From CAZLLV01 sp964560325 (GTDB taxonomy: Bacteria > Acidobacteriota > Thermoanaerobaculia > Multivoradales > DATKCC01): a DNA stretch of 7,595 nucleotides. Below, one piece after another: positions 1-5,458 of this stretch. The notes under the pieces were generated by a model. The model did not search any database and was not told where the DNA came from. It was given only the letters and a program-made list of their open reading frames with translations. The translations under genes were made by a program, and so were the position numbers. The stretch covers positions 1 to 7,595 of the forward strand of contig CAZLLV010000003.1 of assembly GCA_964560325.1 (NCBI GenBank), in the 5' to 3' direction. Each line of letters begins with the position of its first letter. Position 1 is the first letter of the stretch.

Positions 1-279
1 CCGGCACCGGTACCGGCTCCGGGGCGTCGACCACCTGGACCGGGGCTTCGTCCCCTGACCCGTCGTCGGAGGTGACGAACCGGGTGCGGAGCGCCTCGTG
101 GCGCTCGACCACGTCGGAGAGCGCGCCGGCCAGGGCCGCCGGGTCGAGGGGGCCGTCGATCCGGTAGCCGCGGCCGATCACGTACGCCGCGGTGCCCGGG
201 GCCAGGCGGTCGAGGAACCAGAGCCGCTCCTGGGTGAAGGAGAGGGGGAGCGGCCCGTCCCGATCCACCGGCTCGATCC
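1..279 (-). other. NRPS third-module condensation domain, N-terminal part only
   Basis: The start of a second C domain after T2, with SFTQERLWFLDRL from residue 1740, then the conserved VVERHEALRTRF stretch. The catalytic HHxxxDG motif would lie further along and is outside the window. The first motif again looks LCL-like. Its presence shows that the peptide is extended beyond two residues. Confidence 0.9.
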
Positions 280-3200
280 CCCCGCGGTCGTCGCCCGCCT
301 CACCGCCCGCCATGCGGGCCGCCAGCTCGGCCACCGTCGGCCCGCCGAAGAGCTCGGCCAGCGGCACGTCGACGCCGGTGGCGTCGCGCAGCCGGGAGAG
401 CACCCGGGTCGCCAGCAGGGAGTGGCCGCCCAGGTGGAAGAAGTCGTCGTGGACGCCGGGGGTGTCGATCCCCAGCACCCCGGCCCAGATGCCCGCCACC
501 AGCTCCTCCGCCGGGTCCCGGGGGGCGACGCGCTCGCCGCGGTTCGGGTCGGAGACCTCCGGCGCGGGCAGCGCCCGGCGATCGACCTTGCCGTTCGGCG
601 TCAGGGGGATCTCCGGGATCGCCACGAAGCGCCAGGGCACCATGTAGTCGGCCAGTCGCTCGCCGGCCCAGCCGGCCAGCGCGTCGGCGGTGGGAGCGTC
701 CTCACCCTGGCCTCCTGGGCCGGCCGGAGTGACGTAGGCGACCAGCCGGGTGTCGCTCTCGCTCGTCCGGCCGTTGCCGGTGACAGCGACCACCACCGCC
801 TCGCCCACGCCGGGGTGCTCGGCCAGCACCGACTCGATCTCCCCCAGCTCCACCCGGAAGCCGCGCACCTGCACCTGGTGGTCGATCCGCCCCAGGAACT
901 CGATCCGGCCGTCCGCCAGCCACCGGGCCAGGTCACCGGTCCGATAGATCCGGGCACCGGGTACCGCCGCGTCCGGATCGGGCAGGAACGCCTCGGCGGT
1001 CCAGGCCGGGCGCCCCCGGTAGCCGCGGGCCAGGCTCGACCGGGCACCGAGGTCGGCGACGTACAACTGCCCGGGCACGCCGGCCGGCACCTCCCGCCCG
1101 TTCCGGTCCAGGACGCGGGCGCCCAGGCCGGCGATCGGGCGGCCGATCGGGGGCGGCGTGCGCTCGCCGGGCGACACCGCGCCGGCGGTGGCCACCACCG
1201 TCGACTCGGTGGGGCCGTAGTGGTTGACCAGCGCGAACGGCAGGCCCTCCGGCGGCGGCCGGTGGAGGCGGTCGCCGCCGGTCAGGAGCGCTCGCAGGCG
1301 CAGGCCCTCCGGCACGCCCCGCGCGCGGATCGAGTCGAGCACCGCCTCGGCGAGCGGGGTGGCGAGGAAGGTGAGGGTGATCCCCTCGTCCGCCAGCCAC
1401 GCGAGGAGCTTCTCCGGATCGGAGCGCAGCGCCGCCGGCGGCACGTGGAGCGCCGCCCCGGCGGACAGCGCCGGCCAGAGCTCCCAGACCGCGGCGTCGA
1501 AGCCGGGACCGGCCAGGAGCGTCGCCCGCTCCTCTCCGCCCGGGTCCCACCGATAGGCGTCCAGGTGCCAGGCGACCAGGTTGGCGAGGCCCCGATGGGT
1601 GAGCTCCACTCCCTTCGGGCGGCCGGTGGAGCCGGAGGTGTAGATGACGTAGGCCAGGCGCTCCCCATCCAGGTCCGGGTGAAGCGCGGCGAGGCGGTCG
1701 GGGACGAGGGCCTCTCCCTCCGCGGCGCTCGCGTCGAGCACCGGCGGCGTGCTCTCCGGCAGCCGGTCCGCGAGGTCCTCCCGGGCGACCACGGCGACGG
1801 CCCCCGAGTCCGCCAGCAGGTGGGCGATCCGTTCCGCCGGGTAGTCGGGATCGATCGGCAGGTAGGCGCCCCCGGCGGCGGTCACGGCGAGGGCGGCGAT
1901 CGCGGTCTCCGGCGAGCGGCCGGTGAGGGTGGCGACCACCGGCTCGCTCTCCTGGCCGCCTTCCCGGCCGAGGCGCCAGCCGGGGAGATCGGTGAGCTTC
2001 CGGGCGAGGGCGCCGGCCCGGGCCGCCAGCTCGCCGTAGGTCAGGGTGGACTCGGCGGTGACCACCGCCGGCACGCCGGGGTTCTCCCGGGCCCGGCGGA
2101 GCACCCGGAGGGGCACCGGCTCGACCGTCTCCCGCGCCGGCGCCGGCCCGTCCCCCCAGGCCCGGATCTGCACCCGTTCGGCCTCGGTCAGGAGCGGCAG
2201 GGCGGCGAGGGGGCGGGACGGGTCCTCGATGGCGCCCCGCAGGATCACCTGATAGTGCCCCCACATCCGCTCCACCGTGCCGCGGTCGAGGATCGCGGTC
2301 GAGAGCTCCCAGACCATGGTCAGGAGCTCGTCGCCGCGGGCCTTGCGGCCGACCCGCTGCTCCGCCATCGGCTTCACCACCACGTTGAGGTCCGACTTGG
2401 CCGAGCCGTTGTGCCACTCCCAGAGGTCGCCGGTGAGGCCGAGCTCGGGCATCTCCAGGTCGGGCACCGCCGCGTCGTGGAAGCTGAACAGCACCTGGAA
2501 GATCGGGTTGCCGGAGAGGTCGCGCTCCGGCTGGATCTCCTGCACCAGGCGCTCGAACGGCGTGTCCTGGTGGAGGTGCGCCTCCAGGGTGGTGGAGCGC
2601 ACCCGCTCCAGGAGCTGCCGGAAGCTGATCCCCGCCTCCGGCCGCTCGCGCAGCACCACCGTGTTGACCACCATGCCGACCAGGGCCTCGGTCTCCCGCA
2701 GGCGGCGGTTGGCGAGGCCGCTGCCGAGCAGGACGTCCTCCTGGCCGGTGTAGCGGTGCATCAGGGTGTAGAAGGCGGAGAGCATGGTCATGAACAGGGT
2801 CATCCCCTGCTCCCGGCCGAAGCGCCGGATGCCGGCGTAGAGCTCCCCCGGCATGTCGACCCGCAGGGCCTCGCCCCGGAACTCGTGGGCGCGGGGCCGG
2901 GGGCGGTCGGTGGGGAGCGCCAGGACCGGCAGCTCCGGCAGCCCGCCGCTCTCGTCGGGCGCCAGGGCGCGGCGCCAGTACGCGAGCTGGCGCTCGAAGG
3001 CCGGACCCTCCATCCAGTCGTGCTGCCAGGCGGCGAAGTCGGCGTACTGGACGGGGAGCGGCGGCAGGATCTCGCCCCGGTAGAGGGCCTGGAGGTCGCG
3101 CAGGTAGACCGCCAGCGACCAGCCGTCGTGGATGAAGTGGTGCTCCACCTGGAGGAAGAGGTGGTCGTCGGCGGCGAGCTCGAAGACCCGGGTGCGGAAG

Positions 3201-5458
3201 AGGGGCAGGGTGAGCACGTCGAAGCCGCGCCGGATCTCCCGGCGCACCCAGCGCTCCGCCTCCGGCTGGCGGCGCTCGGGCGGCAGGGCGGTGAGGTCGA
3301 TGCGGGGCAGGTCGACCTCGTACGGCGGGTGGATCTCCTGGACCGGCCGGCCGTCGACCGCCGGGAAGGTGGTGCGCAGCACCTCGTGGCGCTCGACCAC
3401 GCCGGTGAGCGCCCGGCGCAGGCGCTCGATCTCCAAGCCCCCCCGGAAGCGGATCGAGAACTGGAAGTTGTAGGCGATGGCGTGGGGGGCGAGCTGGATC
3501 AGGAACCAGACCCGCTCCTGGGGGAAGGAGACCGGCAGCGGTCGTCCGTCTCTGGGCACCGGCCGGATCGGCGGCAGCTCGTCGGGCTCGACCCCCTCCA
3601 CCGCTTCGCCCGCCGTCGCTTCCGGCGCCTCCAGCCAGGCGGCGAGCCCCGCCACCGTCGGGTGCTCGAAGATCACCAGCAGCGGCACCTCCCGCTCCAG
3701 ATCCTCACGCACCCGGCCGGCGATCTGGGTGACGACCAGGGAGTGGCCGCCGAGGGCGAAGAGGTCGTCGTGGCGCCCCACCCGGTCGACGCCCAGGAGC
3801 TCGCCCCAGATCGCGGCCAGCGCCTCCTCGGTCTCCCCCCGGGGCGCCGCGTACTCGGTGTCGAGCTCGGGCCGGTCGCCCCCCGGGTCGGGGAGGGCCC
3901 GGCGGTCGACCTTGCCGGTGGGTGCCATCGGCAGGGCGTCGAGGGTGACGAACGCCTGGGGCAGCATCGCCTCCGGCAAGCGGTCGGCCAGGAAGCGGCG
4001 CAGCGCCCCGGCGGTCGGTCCGGCGCCGTCCCGGGGCACCACGTAGGCGATCAACCGGTCGTCGTCGCCTCCGCGGGCGTCGCCGCCACCCTCGCCGCTC
4101 CGCAGGTCGACCACCGCGCTCCGTACGTCGGGGTGCTCGGTGAGCACCGCCTCGATCTCCCCGAGCTCGATCCGCACGCCCCGGACCTTCACCTGGTGGT
4201 CGGCGCGGCCGTGGAAGGTGAGGGCCCCGCCCGGCAGTCGGCGGCCCAGGTCGCCGCTCCGGTAGAGCCGGGCGCCCGGGTCCTCCTCCGTCGCCTCCGG
4301 GTCGGGGACGTAGCGCTCGGCGGTGAGCGCCGGGCGCCCCAGGTAGCCCCGGGTCAGGCCGACGCCGCCCAGGCAGAGCTCGCCGCTCTCGTCCGCCGCC
4401 ACCGGGCGCAGGTCCGGGCCGAGGACGCGCACGATCCCGCCGGAGATCGGCCGGCCGATGGGCGGTCCGCCAGCCGTGCCGTCGAAGGGCGCCTCGTAGC
4501 GGTGGGCGGTGATGTAGATGGTCGCCTCGGTGGGGGCGTAGGCGTTGTAGAAGCGCCGCCCCGGCGCCCAGCGCGCGGCGGTGGCCGCCGAGCAGGTCTC
4601 GCCGCCCACCACGATCGATTCGAGATCCGGCAGCTCGACCCCCTCCGGCACCTTGTCCAGGAGCGACGGCGGGATCGCCAGGGTGGTGATGCGCCGCGTC
4701 CGCAGCTCCTCGCCCAGCGCCTCGCCGGAGAGCAGGGTCTCCCGCGGGGTGAGCGCCAGCTCGGCGCCGGTGGCCAGCGCCGTGAAGATCTCCAGCACCG
4801 AGGCGTCGAACGACAGCGAGGCGAGCTGGATCACCCGGCTCTCCGGGGTCACCGCCAGCAGGCGCGCGTTCTCCTCGACCACCCGCACCGCGCCCCGGTG
4901 CTCCACCATGACCCCCTTCGGGCGGCCGGTGGAGCCGGAGGTGTAGATCACGTAGGCCAGGTCGTCCGGTCCGATCTCGGCGTCCGGAGCCGCGCCGTCC
5001 GCCGCCTCCTCCACGTCGTCCAGCAGCAGCACCGAGGCGCCCGAGGTCAGGCCCGCCGGCAGCTCGCCCGCCAGGCCCGTCCGCGTGAGGAGCACCCGGG
5101 CGCCGCAGTCCCGCCACATGAAGGCCAGCCGCTCCTCCGGGTAGCCCGGGTCGAGGGGCACGTAGGCGCCGCCGGCCCGGAGCGCGCCGAGCAGGCCGGC
5201 GACCATCTCGAAGGAGCGGTCGACGGCCAGGCCGACCGGCTCGCCCCGCTCGATCCCGAGGGCCCGCAGCCGGCGGGCGACCGCCGCCGAGCGGCGCTCC
5301 AGGTCGCCGTAGCTCCAGCACTCGCCGCCGAGCGTGACCGCGGTGCGTCCGGCGTCGCCTCCTGCTCGGCCGAAGACCTGACCGAAGACCTGGCCGAGAA
5401 ACAGGGAGCAGAGGGTCGCCCCGGCGCTCGGAGCGGAGACTGCGGGGGAATCAGTCAA
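1..5458 (-). CDS. Nonribosomal peptide synthetase, A-T-C-A-T-C(partial), C-terminus beyond window
   Basis: Cytoplasmic assembly-line enzyme that activates amino acids as adenylates, loads them on phosphopantetheine arms and condenses them. From the TTG start, 1819 residues are visible and the frame runs off position 1. Order seen: A1 (about 13-530; A3 motif YTSGSTGRPKG from 172, A10 Lys516), T1 (GGHSL, Ser573), C (about 640-1090; SFPQERVW from 644, HHFIHDG at 773-779), A2 (about 1110-1640; A3 from 1270, Lys1624), T2 (GGHSL, Ser1680), and the start of another C domain (SFTQERLW from 1740). All these motifs share one frame, so I see no frameshift. TTG at 5458 is the only ATG/GTG/TTG between the in-frame stop at 5560-5558 and ATG 5206, and starting at the latter would cut into A1. 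There is no C domain before A1, so this is a chain-initiating protein. There is no room for an epimerase between T1 and C (71 residues between motifs). Downstream modules and the release domain are outside the window. Confidence 0.96.
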   Translation of the reverse strand, partial: MTDSPAVSAPSAGATLCSLFLGQVFGQVFGRAGGDAGRTAVTLGGECWSYGDLERRSAAVARRLRALGIERGEPVGLAVDRSFEMVAGLLGALRAGGAYVPLDPGYPEERLAFMWRDCGARVLLTRTGLAGELPAGLTSGASVLLLDDVEEAADGAAPDAEIGPDDLAYVIYTSGSTGRPKGVMVEHRGAVRVVEENARLLAVTPESRVIQLASLSFDASVLEIFTALATGAELALTPRETLLSGEALGEELRTRRITTLAIPPSLLDKVPEGVELPDLESIVVGGETCSAATAARWAPGRRFYNAYAPTEATIYITAHRYEAPFDGTAGGPPIGRPISGGIVRVLGPDLRPVAADESGELCLGGVGLTRGYLGRPALTAERYVPDPEATEEDPGARLYRSGDLGRRLPGGALTFHGRADHQVKVRGVRIELGEIEAVLTEHPDVRSAVVDLRSGEGGGDARGGDDDRLIAYVVPRDGAGPTAGALRRFLADRLPEAMLPQAFVTLDALPMAPTGKVDRRALPDPGGDRPELDTEYAAPRGETEEALAAIWGELLGVDRVGRHDDLFALGGHSLVVTQIAGRVREDLEREVPLLVIFEHPTVAGLAAWLEAPEATAGEAVEGVEPDELPPIRPVPRDGRPLPVSFPQERVWFLIQLAPHAIAYNFQFSIRFRGGLEIERLRRALTGVVERHEVLRTTFPAVDGRPVQEIHPPYEVDLPRIDLTALPPERRQPEAERWVRREIRRGFDVLTLPLFRTRVFELAADDHLFLQVEHHFIHDGWSLAVYLRDLQALYRGEILPPLPVQYADFAAWQHDWMEGPAFERQLAYWRRALAPDESGGLPELPVLALPTDRPRPRAHEFRGEALRVDMPGELYAGIRRFGREQGMTLFMTMLSAFYTLMHRYTGQEDVLLGSGLANRRLRETEALVGMVVNTVVLRERPEAGISFRQLLERVRSTTLEAHLHQDTPFERLVQEIQPERDLSGNPIFQVLFSFHDAAVPDLEMPELGLTGDLWEWHNGSAKSDLNVVVKPMAEQRVGRKARGDELLTMVWELSTAILDRGTVERMWGHYQVILRGAIEDPSRPLAALPLLTEAERVQIRAWGDGPAPARETVEPVPLRVLRRARENPGVPAVVTAESTLTYGELAARAGALARKLTDLPGWRLGREGGQESEPVVATLTGRSPETAIAALAVTAAGGAYLPIDPDYPAERIAHLLADSGAVAVVAREDLADRLPESTPPVLDASAAEGEALVPDRLAALHPDLDGERLAYVIYTSGSTGRPKGVELTHRGLANLVAWHLDAYRWDPGGEERATLLAGPGFDAAVWELWPALSAGAALHVPPAALRSDPEKLLAWLADEGITLTFLATPLAEAVLDSIRARGVPEGLRLRALLTGGDRLHRPPPEGLPFALVNHYGPTESTVVATAGAVSPGERTPPPIGRPIAGLGARVLDRNGREVPAGVPGQLYVADLGARSSLARGYRGRPAWTAEAFLPDPDAAVPGARIYRTGDLARWLADGRIEFLGRIDHQVQVRGFRVELGEIESVLAEHPGVGEAVVVAVTGNGRTSESDTRLVAYVTPAGPGGQGEDAPTADALAGWAGERLADYMVPWRFVAIPEIPLTPNGKVDRRALPAPEVSDPNRGERVAPRDPAEELVAGIWAGVLGIDTPGVHDDFFHLGGHSLLATRVLSRLRDATGVDVPLAELFGGPTVAELAARMAGGEAGDDRGGIEPVDRDGPLPLSFTQERLWFLDRLAPGTAAYVIGRGYRIDGPLDPAALAGALSDVVERHEALRTRFVTSDDGSGDEAPVQVVDAPEPVPVP
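280..3559 (-). other. NRPS elongation module: C-A2-T2, leucine predicted
   Basis: A complete extension module. The C domain has the intact catalytic motif HHxxxDG (H773, H774, D778, G779), so it should form peptide bonds. Its first motif SFPQERVWFL resembles the LCL type, and no epimerase precedes it, so the upstream residue is probably L-configured. The A2 code read against GrsA is D-A-W-F-L-G-H-V-V-K, one position from the established leucine code DAWFLGNVVK; leucine is therefore the best prediction. T2 has DDFFHLGGHSL with Ser1680. Expected chemistry: condense the A1 residue onto leucine, then pass the dipeptide to the next C domain. Confidence 0.9.
1611..1658. repeat. 48-nt direct repeat copy in A2 (A3 core motif)
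   Basis: Matches 4914-4961 at 47 of 48 positions by eye. It encodes the phosphate-binding core motif, from LAYVIYTSGSTGRPKG onward, in both adenylation domains. Protein conservation explains part of the identity, but synonymous positions also match. Confidence 0.85.
4914..4961. repeat. 48-nt direct repeat copy in A1 (A3 core motif)
   Basis: Partner of 1611-1658, in the same orientation and at the same place in the A1 domain. The single difference is at position 36 of the repeat (c here, g in the A2 copy). The two copies lie about 3.3 kb apart, one module length. Confidence 0.85.
5371..5394 (-). repeat. 12-bp tandem duplication in the NRPS N-terminus
   Basis: Two adjacent 12-nt units, CGAAGACCTGAC and CGAAGACCTGGC on the plus strand, differ at one base. 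They encode the repeat in GQVFGQVFG (residues 22-30), just before the first conserved A-domain segment. The repeat keeps the frame and probably comes from a small slippage duplication in the poorly conserved N-terminal helix. Confidence 0.85.

Larger units (their letters stand above)
3560..5458 (-). other. NRPS loading module: A1-T1
   Basis: Adenylation plus carrier domain at the protein N-terminus, selecting and loading the first residue. The A4 motif FDASVLEIF begins at residue 217, and Asp218 matches the Asp that holds the alpha-amino group, so an alpha-amino acid substrate is likely. Aligning by eye to GrsA PheA gives the ten-position code D-A-L-A-V-G-A-I-Y-K. I do not recognise this as a known code. 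Small and aliphatic pocket residues suggest a hydrophobic or aromatic side chain, which is inference. The A5 motif reads NAYAPTE, with Ala in place of the usual Gly. T1 carries the phosphopantetheine Ser573 in DDLFALGGHSL. Confidence 0.9.

Noticed and set aside
933..2417. Minus-strand 494-codon frame
   Set aside because: Frame-shifted shadow of the NRPS C-A2 region; the translation is Arg/Gly/Pro-rich, and the NRPS motifs are in the neighbouring frame.
3520..3750. Possible epimerization domain between T1 and the first C domain
   Set aside because: Only 71 residues separate the T1 serine from the first C motif, far too few for an epimerase.
3705..5321. Minus-strand 538-codon frame
   Set aside because: Shadow of A1-T1; it shows garbled traces such as DLHLRLHRPPEG, while the correct frame reads YTSGSTGRPKG.
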